Assembly: GCA_025084515.1 (NCBI GenBank)
Contig: JAJAGP010000047.1
Location: forward strand, 682,001-746,000
Reading direction: 5' to 3'
DNA: 64,000 bases
Source of the DNA: Ancistrus triradiatus
Taxonomy: Eukaryota; Chordata; Actinopteri; Siluriformes; Loricariidae
Part shown: in pieces, positions 33,201 to 42,569 of the stretch
Numbering within the stretch: position 1 is the first letter of the stretch
Layout of the letters: the number at the start of each line of letters is the position of its first letter
The notes under the pieces: model-generated
What the model was told of the DNA's origin: nothing
Databases searched by the model: none
Seen by the model: the letters and a program-made list of their open reading frames with translations, nothing else
Translations under genes and position numbers: made by a program

Positions 33201-36200
33201 GCCAGAGAGCATATGGATGATTCAGAAGAGGATTGGGAGAATATCATGTGGTCAGATGAAACCAAAATAGAACTTTTTGGTAAAAACTCAACTAGAAGAA
33301 GAAGAATGCTAAGTCGCATCCCAAGAACACCATACCTACTGTGAAGCATGAAGGTGGAAACATCAACAATAACATTGTTTTTCTGCAAAGGGGACAGGAC
33401 GACTGATCCGTGTTAAGGGAAGAATGAACGGGGACAAGTATTGTGAGATTTTAAGTCAAAACCTGCTTCCATTAGTGACAGCATTGAAGATGGAACGTGG
33501 CTGGGTCTTCCAGCATGACAATTGTCCCAAACACAGAGCTCGGGCAATGAAGGAGTGGCTCTGTGAAAAGCATTTCAAGATCCTGGAGTGGCCTAACTGT
33601 CTCCAGACCTCAACCCCATATAAAATTTGTGGAGGGAGCTGAAAGTCCATGTTGCCCAGTGACAGCCCCAAAACATCACTGCTCTAGAGGAGATCTGCAG
33701 GGAGGAATGGGCCAAAATACCAGCTACAGTGTGTGCCAACCTGGTGAAGACTTACAGGAAACGTTTGACATCTGTCATTGCCAACAAAGATTATGTTACA
33801 AAGTAATGAGTTGAACTTTTGTTAATGACCAAATACTTATTTTCCACCATAATTTACAATTAAATTCTTTAAAAATCCTACAATGTGATTTCCTGGATTT
33901 TTTTTCTCGTTTTGTCTCTCATAGTCTCTCAAACGCGTTTACAACATGGCCGTGACGACTGCTACAGTTGGCCAAAGTAATTAACATAGAACTTATTTTA
34001 TTATGAAGTCTGTAAAGCCATGTAATTTACTGAATAATGTATTGAAAGTGAAAAACAAAAAAAGATTAAAGATTACCACGGCTTTTCCTTTACCTTGCTG
34101 CTCCCATTGGGCAGAATGAATGTACTGCACTGGTCAGCAAAAATGTACCAAGTACAACCATTATAACATGAATAGGAGTAAATATGAAAGAGGTGAGTGC
34201 TTCATCCAATGCTGTTGTAAACAATGTGAAAGTAATGGTTAAGTTGTATCACAGACTTCCTACATGATCATCTGTAATTATAAATCATAATTAAACTATG
34301 TGTTTTAGCACAAAATAAATATGTGTTACTGTTGTCAGTTTGCCATTTTATAAGGGCATAAATAAGGGCATAAATAAGCAATCTCTGACACTCAGGTTTT
34401 AATGATGTAACACCACACCCTGTCTGGAGATGCACTAACTGTCATGTGTGGATTTCCGAGTGCAAAAATACCTAAAACAATATTATTTGCATGGATGTCA
34501 TATCAGTGACCTCTATACATGCACCCTCATACTCGAATACTCCCAATTGATAAAACACCAATGTATACATCTAAGTCAGACTGGAGTTAACTGATTAAAG
34601 ACCAAAGTTGTTTTTTCATGATCTGTTGTGTGGACAAAAATCTACCGTGTAAACTTAAATATACTTAAATATGTATCTGTGCATTTTCATTAGGATGCAC
34701 ACTACGCATAAAATATTCACAGTAAACCACTACCAATGTGACTGAACAAAACTAACATCTTAAACTTGTTTTAGCTATTTAATAACAAGGATATAAGTAA
34801 GTTCTTTCATATACAGTGTATGCTCATTACACTGTATATACTTAAATGAGATATGAAACGAGATACAGATTCTGATTTACAACCCCAAATCTGAAAAAGC
34901 TAGAACAGTATGGACCATTCAAATAAAAAAAAAAAACTGTAGTGTTCCTTACATTTCCTTTGACTTTTAGTTACTTGCAAACAAGATATTTCATGTTTTT
35001 CTCTGGTCAACTTAATTTCATTTGCTAATAATCATCCATTCCTGCATTTCAGGTCTGGAACACATTCCAAAAAAAGATGGGACAATTTAAGGCTAGTAAA
35101 GGGGGGGGGGGGAACTAAATAATGATGTGATTTCAAAAAGGTAATGTCAACAGGTGATTATTATCATGATTTGGTACAAAAGCAGTGTGCACAAAAGGCT
35201 GAGTCTTTGAGGAATAAGGATGGGCAGATGATCTGCAGTTTATCAAGAAATGTAAAAGAAGAATTGAAAAGTTTAAAAAAATGTTCCTCAAAGAAAGATT
35301 GGAAGGGGTTTACATATTTCTCCCTACAGTGCATAATAAATAATTATTAAAGAATTCACGAAATCTGGAGGAATTTCAATGCGTAAAGAGCAAGGGCACA
35401 GGCCTAAACTGAAGAGGCATGATCTTCTATGCCTCAGACAGCACTCTATCAAGAACCATCATTCATCACTAGCTGATAGAACCACAGGGGAAAGGGATTA
35501 AATCAAACCTTTATCAAGCACTACAATACCGAGTTACATTCACAAATGTCACTTAAAATATTATTGTGCAAAAAAGAATGTGAACCATTTCCAGAAGCAG
35601 CATTGACTTCTCTGGGCTCGGAGGAATCTAGGATGGACCATCACACAGTGGAAATGTGGACTGTGGTCAGATGAATCAGTATTCCAGATCTTTTTTGGAA
35701 GAAATGGATGCTGTGTGCTCCAGACCAAAGACCAAAAGGTAGGCTCCGTCATGGTATGGGGTTGTGTCAGTGCCCAGAAGGTTATTTACACTTCTGTGAT
35801 GGCAGCATTAATGCGGAAATGTACCCAGGGATTATAGAGAAACATGAGACATGTTTTACAGGGACGTCCATGCATTTTTCAACAACCCAAAACAAGCCAA
35901 ATCAGAAAAAAATAGAACTGAAATATGTAAATTCCTTCTAGTCTTTCTTTGAGGAACATTGTTCTTAAACATTTCAATAATTTTCTTACACATTGGTTGA
36001 TAAACTGGAGTTCCTCTGCCCATCTTTACTCCTCAAAGACTCAGCCTTTCGATTTACATCATTACTAGCCCAAATTGTCCCTGTCCCAACTATTTTTGGA
36101 ATGTAGGCTTGAAATGCAGGAATAAATGTTTATTAATGAATGAAATTACGTTGACCAGAAAAACATACTGTTCATACTGTCTGCAATAAAATAAAAGTCA

Positions 36201-39200
36201 TTTTCCATGCCATCCCAACTTTGTCTGATTTGGGGTTGGATATACTTAGATCAGCAATTTGCAGTGAACACTTACTATGAACCCCTTGGGTCTAAGTAAA
36301 AAGAATTGTGTACATTGGCACCGCTTACTAGCATAATTTAGGGGTATAAGACAGGACACTGCTCAAGGTGATAATTAACTTGCAGAAGGAATCTTCTCAA
36401 GAGTGGCACATAAAACTACTCATACAAACTATTCAAAGCCAGGTTAGAAACTGCTAGGTTTCTTCAATGTATTAGTTCCTTACCCGTTGAGAAAAACCCA
36501 TGGCGAATTTTTGAAAGTCGAGGTTCTTGCCCTGTCGCATCACTGCTGAGAAAGAAAAAGGATCTGTGACGAAGGTGAAGTACTTCCCTGCAAGCTTGCA
36601 TGTGAATATGTCGCCATGTTTTTCCTGGGATGCTTTAAGGAAGCCCAATGGGTTTCTGCCATACTCAAATATTACACCAAAAAAGGGCAGCCAACCCTTT
36701 ATTAGTGGAGGTTCATTGGGTCTCCTATAAACACACACAAATACAGCAGCATTATTATTTAAATACAATCAGTTAATATAATCTTATAATACTTATCTTG
36801 TATTTTCAGTTTGCTTTTATTTTATTATGACAAATGATGTATCTCATGTGTGCTCAAGAAAAAGTCTGAGATTCGAGAGGTGGAAGGCGTGAGATACCAG
36901 GAAGAAACAGGGGACCAGAATGAGACTTTGGGAGGACAACACTTCCATGAAGTGAGAAAAGACCCATAACAAGAGAGACAACTAGAGGCTTTCGGGGATA
37001 CATCATACCAGGTTTTCAGATATTCTCTCATGTCACAGGGGTCTATGGTAACACAAGCAGATCAGACTGCTTTAACTGTCTTAACCTCTTGAGACCTCAT
37101 TACCCTCCTCAGAGCTCTGATTGTTTTATGTATAAAAACTGAGCACCATTTTTGGAGAGGAGGTATTTTTGTTTTTGTGAAATGCTCAAGAGTGTTTACA
37201 AATGAGGACTGGTTTAAGCAGAATGAGGTATGAGGTGTAGCAAACCCAAAACGTCATGTCCTCATGTGGGGAAATTTTCTAAAACAATTAATAGAATAAC
37301 TTGTTGAGTTAACTGTAATAAGTCACACTTAAAACATTCAACTTCCTTTTAATATCTTTCAGATTTACTTTCAGATGTTTAGTGGGGGTATATCTGTGGA
37401 ATTAAACTAAATCTGTGTTTTTAAATAACTGCGGAAATTTAGCAATGTCGTAGTTATGAGATGCTGCTCGTTCCCACAGTGAAAATGGATCCAGATGTTT
37501 TTCGGGAAGTGAAACAGGGTGATAATATGCCATATACTTTCAACCCCAAATCAGAAAAAGGTGGAAAATGGGTATGGAAAATGCAAATAAAAAATATATG
37601 CAGTGATCTATACATTTACGCTGACTTTTATTTCATTGCAGACAGTATGAACCCAAGATATTTCATGTTTTTTAGCTTCATTTCATTTGTTAATAAACAT
37701 CCATTCCTGCATTACAGGCCTGCAACACATTCCAAAAAAAGTTGGGATGGGAATTTTTAGGGCTAATAATGAGGTAAAAAAAACCCTGTAAAATACTGAT
37801 GTAATTTCAAACAGGTAATGACAACAGGTGATCACAATCATCGAGTCTTGATGTAAATCGAAAGGCTGAGTCTTTGAGGAGTAAAGGTGAGCATAGGATC
37901 TCCAAGTTTATCAACAAATGTGTAAGAAAATTGTTGAAATGTTTTAAAACAATGTTCCTCAAAGGGATTTACATATTTCAGTCCTAACTTTTTCTGATTT
38001 TAGCTTGTTTGCATAGAAAAATGCATAGACGTCCCTGAAAAAGACATCGTCTTGAGACAGCTTATGTTGCTCTAAAATCTTAAGTGTACTTCTCAGAATT
38101 AATGTTGCCATTACAGAAGTAAATAACCTTTGCCTTTAGACTAATAACAGTCTAATAGAACCACAGCCTTGCCCATGTGGTTCTATCAGCTATTCATTAA
38201 TGCCGGTTCTTGATGCAGTGCCGTCTGAGAGATCAGAGATCACACCTCTTTAGTTTAGGCTTGTGCCCTTGTCCTTTACTCACTGAAGTTCCTCCAGATT
38301 CCATGAATTGTTTAATGATATTAGGCACTGTAAAGGGAAACCTGTGTAAATCACTTCCAGTTTTTCTTTGAGGAACATTGATTTTAAACATTTAAATTAT
38401 TTCCTTTCACATTTGTTGATAAACTGGAGACCCTCTCCTCATTTTTACTCCTCAAAGACTCAGCCTGGATGCTGCTTTTGTACCAAATTATGATTATAAT
38501 CACCTGTTGACATCACCTGTTTCAAATCACATCATTATTTAGTTTTTTTACCTCATTACTACTAAATTGCCCATGTCCCAAATTTTTTGTAATGTGTTGC
38601 AGACCTGAAATTCAGGAATGGATGTTTATTAACAAATGAATTTGTAATGAAATAAAAGTCAAAGTAAATGTAAGAAACACTGTGTGTTTTTTATATGCAT
38701 TTTCTATACTGGCCCAACTTTTTCTGATTTGGGATTGTATAAGTCTTGAACATACAGGGTATCAGGTCTGACATACATAACACATATAGCAAAAAGTTTG
38801 TGGACTCCCATAAATTAACTCTAAAAACAAGGGTATTTGGAATGAGGTTTGCTCCTCTTCCTCTGTCCTTACTGCTATAACAGTCTTCACTCTTCTGAGA
38901 AGGGCTCAGCGCTCTATGCAATCTGACCAAGTTGTCCATCCAGAAATTTGGCAAATCCAATTTATGGCATTTAATATTATGAACCTGTTAGCAGTGACTG
39001 TGGCTGAAATACAAGAGTTCACATTTTAGATGGATTGTCTACATACCTTTTGATATGTAGTGCTCTACCCGCTACTATAAACAGGAGCAAATGCTGAGCT
39101 TGTTCAAACAATTTACAAGTCAATACATGTTCAAAAGTCACATCCATAACTCCTGTATGGCGCCTTTAGAAATTGAACAAGGGCTGTCGAGTTGCAACAC

Positions 39201-41879
39201 TGTCATTGTGCCAAATGTTATTGTGTTATTTCTAGAAAGTATTTGCTGATTGTCTCCACCTATAATGGTTTTGCCTAGATGGTGCTGGATCATTTAGACT
39301 GATCAGCCTTTTGCCCATCTGTTGCCTGCATACATTACTTTGTTAGTCTCCTTCCAGCCTGTTCTTCAGTGGTCAGGACCACCACAGATCAGGGTACTAT
39401 TTGGGCGGTGGGTCATTCTCAGCACTGCACTGACACTGACATGGTGGTAGCCAGCCTGGGTCATTACAACACAGGACTGAGTTGCTGCCATGTGATTGGC
39501 TGATTAAATAGGCTGATTAGTTAAAGACCAGTTGAACGAATGTATCTAATGAAGTTGATGGTGAGAATTAAGAATCCATAAAACAATTTAACTTGTTGAA
39601 AAGATGTATAGTATTTCACTTTTGATGCAAATTTTCATTTATCAAAGTTTTAAAATAAATCTTGTCTCAAGATTTTCTGATTTGTGCAGAAAATGTGATT
39701 ATTTAAGATGATATTCACAAGAATATTTCAAAATGAAAAATGTCACAGCTGCACCTCTACTTTCTTTACTAACTTTTTATAACTCACACCAAACAGTTTA
39801 GTATACAACTGAATGTGATGTAGCTGTATCTGTCAGGGATGTACGCTTTCAGTTTTTATCAGCTAAAATTTGGAAAATTAAAACTCACTGGAATTTGCTG
39901 GAATCAACGGGAGCATTTTACTTATAGGTTATATACAGGTATGCAGCGTTTAACGTCCACATTATGTTCTGTTTCTTGACTTCACTCAAGCACTAATGCT
40001 GTATTTATTTGTATTCACAACAGCTTGGAACTAAGATGGTGGCGTCCTTACTCAGACAAAAGTCACCAGGCCTTTCCCATTTGTTTGATGGGCACACTGG
40101 GCCCATGGACATCTATTTAAGGCATTTTTTGTATTTGATATAAACTATCCTCAACATTTTGTTCCATTGTGGGACTTCCAGCAAACAGTTGTGTATGACA
40201 TTCAAGGTCAGGATTCATCTGAAATAAGATTACCAAAGACCACTGGACAGTGATGTTCATCCTTGACCAGCTACTCCACATGACATTCCGAAAAATTCTA
40301 CTCCTTTCTGAAAAATCTCTGGACACTCATTGTAAGTTAACCTGGAGAATATTTGTGAACTGTGGCAGTTATTAGGTTATGAGTTAATTCTTATTTTACA
40401 ATAATTAGATATATTTTCAGTAATAATTATCATTAGTACTGTTATTAATAATTATATTAAATGCCTGCTACTGGGTAATAATTATAATTCATAGTTTGAC
40501 CTGTCCAAAAATACGATGAATTAATATGTACTGATTATTATTATGTATTATGCATGTCATTTTCTATATAAAATAATTACTACATATTTAATGGTTATAG
40601 TTGCTTCATTCCGTCAATGTATATTTGAATTTTAGAATTAAACATAAAGATATTGTATTGTGCAATGTAGGTGTAAAAGTGTAATTTTGTGTAATTTGTA
40701 ATAAAAGTAACTCAAACACTAGTCCAATTAACACAGCGATACAGTTAATATTAGGTAGCTTTTGGGTTATATGTTTGACCCAAAATGCTGGGTCAGAATA
40801 ATAGCCCAATGTGCTGGGTCAAAACTACCCAGTGCTGTGTTTGTCCAATATTGACCCAGTGCTGGATTGTGAAAAAGACCCATTTTTGGTCAGTTTCAAC
40901 CCAGCATTTTTGTAATAAAACTACATACCTAGATTTATTCTGTATTTAATAAAACTATTGATCTAGTATAATAAAACTGCAGGTCAAGAAAATATTCATA
41001 AAATATTTGGGGACTATTTGGGGACTATATTCTATATGTTAACTGTGTAATCTAATTACAGACTGTGGTAGCCTAGCGGGTAAGGCACTGGACTATGGAC
41101 CAGAAGGTCCAGGGTTCAAATCCCACCTCTGCCAAGTTGCCACTGTTGGGTCCTTGAGCAAAAGCCCTTAAGCCATAATTGCTTGGATTGTAAGACTTTC
41201 AATTGTAAGTCGCTCTGGTAAGGTAAGGGTATAAGACAAGGGTATCTGCTAAATGCTGTGCATATAAATGTAAATTACATATCAGTGTTTTTCATGCAGA
41301 CCGCTTAAAGTCTAGATACAAATTACAAATATATGCATCGTCATAAAATTACAAACTGTTACCACAAGGTTACATCAGGGAGCATCTGCATTACAGTAAA
41401 CCACATCAGTTACTGGTCATCAGCTGTAAAAATTACGATATTAGACCTGATCTGAAACGCAAACAAACAATACAACCCTTTGCAAAACTAAGAAAACCTG
41501 AAGGATTTCCACGACTTTCAACAAAGTTACATCTGCAGCACGAAATTGCCCTTCAACTTGTCCAAATCTATAAGCTTGTTTCGTGTCGCAGCTCCTCTAA
41601 CGTGATCTGAACGGCTTCAGGCAGTAGTACCAAACTGAAGAAGAGTACGGTTAAGGATAGGTCAGTATTCATATGCGGTTATACGAAGGAACAGCAGATC
41701 AGCTCGCTTTACACGATAATGTCAACTCGGGGAATCCCAACCTATCCTTCCAACTTTCCCGCATTCTCTATTTAAGGGATGATTCAGGTGTCCTATGGAG
41801 CTTACCTTGTCCTTGATACTCTCGATAAAAAGAACGACACGCAGACGGCGAGAAAGGCAACGAGAATCCATGTAGCCAT
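20016..41879 (-). CDS. cyp7a1: CYP7 family cytochrome P450, cholesterol 7-alpha-hydroxylase (6 exons, complete)
   Basis: Six minus-strand exons, 41806-41879, 36484-36724, 29918-30510, 29678-29802, 24807-24985 and 20016-20342, have GT/AG borders and matching phases. They sum to 1539 nt (512 residues plus stop), against 504 residues in human CYP7A1, which also has six exons. Seen: N-terminal membrane anchor (residues 2-20), proline-rich hinge RRPNEPP, I-helix WASQANTLPAAFW (about residues 285-297; Asn where most P450s have the oxygen-activating Thr, as in CYP7/CYP8), ExxR at 350-353, and heme loop FGSGASECPGRFF with Cys443. Known role: microsomal 7-alpha-hydroxylation of cholesterol, the rate-limiting step of bile-acid synthesis in liver. 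The C-terminal RAGLGILPP favours CYP7A1 over CYP7B1; a fish-specific CYP7 paralogue is possible. No coding lesion was seen. Introns are loaded with transposons, stretching the gene to 21.9 kb. Confidence 0.9.
21506..22040 (+). pseudogene. Fossil of a multi-copy zinc-binding transposon-type protein
   Basis: Frame 21506-21730 reads CNSCDTICYMCGEFMLKAHR then KKVHEIHFGQ; this matches the start of a dispersed protein family in fish and arthropods whose members begin CNSPDTFCYICGEY. In another frame 21771-21815 gives CYFCLTNETFIHETC, and about 21940-22030 gives a YDLVRDLDLVKSLSRT segment, both in the order expected. So it is a degraded copy with at least two frame changes, located in cyp7a1 intron 5. 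The family is repetitive, but I cannot name its element class. Confidence 0.5.
22332..23857 (+). mobile_element. Tc1-like element (family B), full length
   Basis: 1526 bp with inverted ends CAGTGGTGTGAAAAAGTGTT and CTTTTTCACACCACTG, flanked by TA on both sides. Inside the termini, direct repeats GGGCAATCACTTTTTCACAC-type and CCTACATGGCCCTGTGTGAA occur at both ends, as in IR/DR-organised Tc1 elements. Located in cyp7a1 intron 5. The best-preserved transposon in the window. Confidence 0.95.
22695..23670 (+). pseudogene. Tc1 transposase, one frameshift and one nonsense codon
   Basis: Starts MPRSKEIQEHLRKKVIEIYQ. Helix-turn-helix DNA-binding half is open to codon 126 (AKEH, 23075), where two bases appear missing. 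The catalytic half continues in the next frame with TDETKVELFG (first Asp), GSVMVWGCFAA, a TAG at 23374 replacing the Gln before the second Asp motif (DNYPKH), then SPDLSPIEMLW (catalytic Glu) and a stop after GGPTSY at 23668-23670. All three DDE residues survive. Tc1 enzymes are about 340 residues, so nothing is lost but the two lesions. Confidence 0.93.
23971..24660. mobile_element. Non-autonomous Tc1-like element carrying expanded microsatellites
   Basis: Left end CAGTACTGTGCAAAAGTCTT after TA at 23969-23970; right end CCTAAGACTTTTTCACAGTA. No transposase could be read. The left half is filled by the AC/AT tracts at 24011-24230. Confidence 0.7.
24011..24230. repeat. Compound (TG)/(AC)/(AT) microsatellite within a palindrome
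   Basis: GTTTAGCAATGGTGTGTGTG (24011-24030) recurs inverted at 24109-24128, enclosing AC and AT runs; a second AT and AC run follows to 24230. ORFs here of HTHTH/IYIYI composition are artefacts. Confidence 0.92.
24807..24985 (-). CDS. cyp7a1: cyp7a1 exon 5, K helix ExxR (residues 345-404)
   Basis: 179 nt, phase 1 to phase 0. Begins ESIIKEALRLSSASIMIRVA, containing ExxR (Glu350, Arg353), and continues RKGDYIALYPRLIHLDPDIY, strongly CYP7A1-like. Donor GTAAAT. Confidence 0.93.
25190..25330 (-). repeat. L2-like repeat fragment
   Basis: Minus strand contains GGCTTCCTCCCAAATTCC-type and GGACTGTGTCCGTGTGGGC motifs and CAGCTCTAGAGGTTACTGG. Short partial copy. Confidence 0.4.
25622..25872 (-). repeat. 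L2-like interspersed repeat
   Basis: Minus strand: GGTCCTGGGTTCGATTCC, CCTCCCTGTGTCTGTGTGG and GGGTTTACTCCGGGTGCTCC, and an A/T-rich head GGTGGCACAGTGGGTTGG. Same family as 341 and 4218. Confidence 0.6.
26479..27384 (-). mobile_element. Tc1-like element (family C) remnant
   Basis: Right end CAGGCACCACT and left AAAAGTTTGTGAACCTTTG are the usual inverted ends. Inside, the minus strand retains transposase words, among them the complement of AACGACTTGTGTGCATAGGA, TTAAGATTCAGTTCATTTAC and GTTCTCCTGATGGTGGACTC. Frames are broken and 0.3-0.5 kb is missing. It lies in cyp7a1 intron 4. Confidence 0.82.
27945..28075. repeat. MITE fragment (AAAAGTTTGTGGA family)
   Basis: TCAAAAGTTTGTGGAAATAC, GGAGTTTGACCTCCTTTGAC and CTATTCTGAGAAGTCTTCCC also occur, with changes, at 38785-38920. 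Short non-coding transposon of the 'my-leg-end' type cannot be classified further here. Confidence 0.45.
28801..28997 (-). mobile_element. tRNA-derived SINE, full length
   Basis: Minus-strand copy with ATTTAGCAGACGCCCTTATC tail and a well-kept head (complement of CCGCTAGGCTACCACAGTC). In cyp7a1 intron 4. Confidence 0.85.
29678..29802 (-). CDS. cyp7a1: cyp7a1 exon 4, J helix (residues 303-345)
   Basis: 125 nt, phase 2 to phase 1. Encodes SPQALGAARTEIDLVLKKQE and ISKEELESMTIL; the human counterpart is SPEAMKAATEEV and LSQAELNDLPVL. Donor GTAGGT. Confidence 0.88.
29918..30510 (-). CDS. cyp7a1: cyp7a1 exon 3, B-C to I helix (residues 106-303)
   Basis: 593 nt, the long third exon typical of CYP7A1, phase 0 to phase 2. 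Conserved stretches include FRQTLQGPPLETLTQNML, MFEAGFLTMFGK, FDGAFPALAAGVPI and the I-helix LWASQANTLPAAFWSLY. Reading frame is open throughout. Confidence 0.92.
31050..31451. mobile_element. Tc1-like element (family A), 402-bp deletion derivative
   Basis: Ends CAGTGGGGCAAAAAAGTATT and ATTTATTTGCCAACTG, both next to TA. Only the terminal ~200 bp of each side remain, joined at about 31290, so it is a MITE made from family A. In cyp7a1 intron 2. Confidence 0.9.
32436..33922 (+). mobile_element. Tc1-like element (family A), near full length, right end missing
   Basis: Left end CAGTGGGGCATAAAAGTATT after TA (32434-32435). Complete 5' region and transposase; after CTCGTTTTGTCTCTCATAGT the last ~130 bp including the right inverted end are gone and the older repeat resumes. 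In cyp7a1 intron 2. Confidence 0.9.
32802..33806 (+). pseudogene. Tc1 transposase, several frameshifts, catalytic Glu changed to stop
   Basis: Starts MAKTKELSKDIRKKIVDLQQ; helix-turn-helix domain to about residue 70, where one A is missing (33009). The catalytic half reads IMWSDETKIELFG (first Asp), then breaks around 33340, resumes with GWVFQHDNCPKHRARA (second Asp) and breaks again near 33600. At 33621-33623 the codon for the catalytic Glu of the PIEN motif is TAA. The C-terminus continues to TAA at 33804-33806. Total length equals a normal ~335-residue enzyme. Confidence 0.9.
34880..36238 (+). mobile_element. Long-terminal-inverted-repeat Tc1-like element (family D), full length
   Basis: Starts CAACCCCAAATCTGAAAAAG after TA and ends GTCTGATTTGGGGTTG. 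The left ~430 bp (to CTACAG, 35310) recurs inverted from about 35935 to the end: TTCCTCAAAGAAAGATTGGA against TAGTCTTTCTTTGAGGAAC. The centre encodes a decayed Tc1 transposase catalytic part (WSDESVFQ-like words near 35680 and FTGTSMHFSTTQ near 35880). In cyp7a1 intron 2. Confidence 0.85.
36484..36724 (-). CDS. cyp7a1: cyp7a1 exon 2 (residues 25-105)
   Basis: 241 nt, phase 2 to phase 0. It encodes RRPNEPPLIKGWLPFFG and KHGDIFTCKLAGKYFTFVTD, aligned with the human CYP7A1 segment that reads EPPLENGLIPYLG and HVFTCKLMGKYVHF. Donor GTAAGG. Confidence 0.9.
37540..38739. mobile_element. Family D element, ~1.2 kb
   Basis: Starts CAACCCCAAATCAGAAAAAG and ends TTTCTGATTTGGGATTG. Inverted arms about 37540-37985 and 38340-38739, each with the GTTCCTCAAAG and CATTCCTGCATTACAGGCC-type words. 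The ~350-bp centre retains GTCCCTGAAAAAGACATCG and GCTCTAAAATCTTAAGTGTA, transposase remnants on the minus strand. In cyp7a1 intron 1. Confidence 0.8.
38770..39062. repeat. MITE (AAAAGTTTGTGGACTCCC family)
   Basis: CAAAAAGTTTGTGGACTCCC at the left and GTCTACATACCTTTTGATAT with GTAGTG at the right are imperfect inverse ends of a common fish MITE. Internal CTTCTGAGAAGGGCTCAG matches the fragment at 27945. Confidence 0.6.
39367..39560 (+). repeat. Teleost interspersed repeat (CATTCTCAGCACTGCACTGA family)
   Basis: GGTCAGGACCACCACAGATC, GGGTCATTCTCAGCACTGC and CTGACACTGACATGGTGGTA mark this dispersed family. Class not determined. 39561-40740 to the right shows no feature. Confidence 0.55.
40745..40915. 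repeat. Short inverted-repeat MITE with GACCCA/TGGGTC words
   Basis: Alternating TGACCCAAAATGCTGGGTCA, GTGCTGGGTCAAAACTACCC and TTGACCCAGTGCTGG, closing with TTTCAACCCAGCATTTTT. It resembles the fish non-autonomous elements ending in AACCCAGCATTTTT. Confidence 0.6.
41061..41275 (+). mobile_element. tRNA-derived SINE, full length, best B box
   Basis: Head GACTGTGGTAGCCTAGCGGG and B box GGTCCAGGGTTCAAATCC fit Pol III internal promoter elements. Tail GTAAGTCGCTCTGGTAAGG is followed by a duplicated GTAAGG, then CTGCTAAATGCTGTG. In cyp7a1 intron 1. Confidence 0.88.
41806..41879 (-). CDS. cyp7a1: cyp7a1 exon 1, membrane anchor (residues 1-25)
   Basis: Starts ATG at the complement of 41877-41879 and encodes MATWILVAFLAVCVSFFLSR, a typical ER signal-anchor. 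74 nt, ends in phase 2 at a GTAAGC donor. It joins exon 2 to give the basic, proline-rich hinge after the anchor. An in-frame upstream alternative is not needed, since this ATG precedes the hydrophobic segment directly. Confidence 0.85.
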
Positions 41880-42060
41880 GTCTGTGTGAGCTCTGTCACT
41901 CCCTGCGTGTACTGCTTTCACTCTTTCCCCTTCCCTCTCTCTGACTCTGTCCCGTGTGTGCGTCTTTCTGTAGTGATGTGTTGTTTTCCCACGAGTCGGC
42001 TCATTGTGTCGACTCAATAACATGAACGATGGGAGTCGACTCACTCGTATGAAAAATACA
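41880..42060 (-). promoter_or_regulatory. cyp7a1 5' UTR and proximal promoter region (approximate)
   Basis: Defined only by position upstream of the start codon. On the minus strand the first 120 bases are purine-rich (GAGAGAGGGAAGGGGAAAG) with no clear TATA box. Three GTCGACTC-like palindromic words occur at 41995-42045 (GAGTCGGCTC, TGTCGACTCA, GAGTCGACTC). I did not find the TCAAGGCCA element that binds LRH-1 in mammalian CYP7A1 promoters. The transcription start is unknown. Confidence 0.35.
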
Positions 42061-42190
42061 TCTTTCTTCTGGGTAAACCAAGAGAACAGCAACATGAAGA
42101 AGGCATGAATGAAGTTTTAGAGATAGGATGAAACAAACAAGGTTTTGTGTGAAGACCCGAAAATACAATTACAATGCAATAATTTAATAA

Positions 42191-42490
42191 TGGGGCATGG
42201 TGGTGCAGTGGCCAGCAACGTTGCCTAACAGCTCCAGAGATCCCTGGTGTGATTCCAGCCTGGACTCCATCTTTGTGGAGTTTGCATGTTCTGTTTGGAT
42301 TCTCCCTGCGTACTATGGTTTCCTCCCACACTCCAAAGACTTGCGTTAGGTCAAGTGGCATCTCTAAAGTATCCCAGGCAGAGTGTGTGAATGGGCGTGT
42401 GTATGCTTGTGAACTGCAATGGACTGACACCCTGTCTAGGTCTGGTCTTCACCTTGCACCCTGTGCTGCCAGTTAGGCTGCATGGAATAA
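42191..42490 (+). repeat. L2-like interspersed repeat with SINE-like head
   Basis: Starts GGGGCATGGTGGTGCAGTGG, followed by GCATGTTCTGTTTGGATTCT, GGTTTCCTCCCACACTCCAA and CACCCTGTCTAGGTCTGG. The most complete copy of this family here; it lies 0.3 kb upstream of the cyp7a1 start. Confidence 0.65.
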
Positions 42491-42569
42491 TGTGCAAAAT
42501 AACCGAATTTCTCCTTAAAGATTGTGTATCAGTGTCCCCATATAGTCCCACATTAAACCATTTCCATTA

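Larger units (their letters stand above)
32303..34090. mobile_element. Older repeat (TACAGGTAGTCC end), copy 2, host of a Tc1 insertion
   Basis: Begins TACAGGTAGTCCCCAATTTA at 32303. Flanks of the Tc1 copy match those around 31050: TGAGGAGTTTAATATATAGT on the left, and on the right ACTGCTACAGTTGGCCAAAG with ATTGAATAATGTATTGAAAG-type sequence (33955-34060). Copy 1 spans roughly 30990-31920 and ends ACAGGAAGTACCTGTA, inverse of the TACAGGTA start. Class unknown. Confidence 0.5.
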
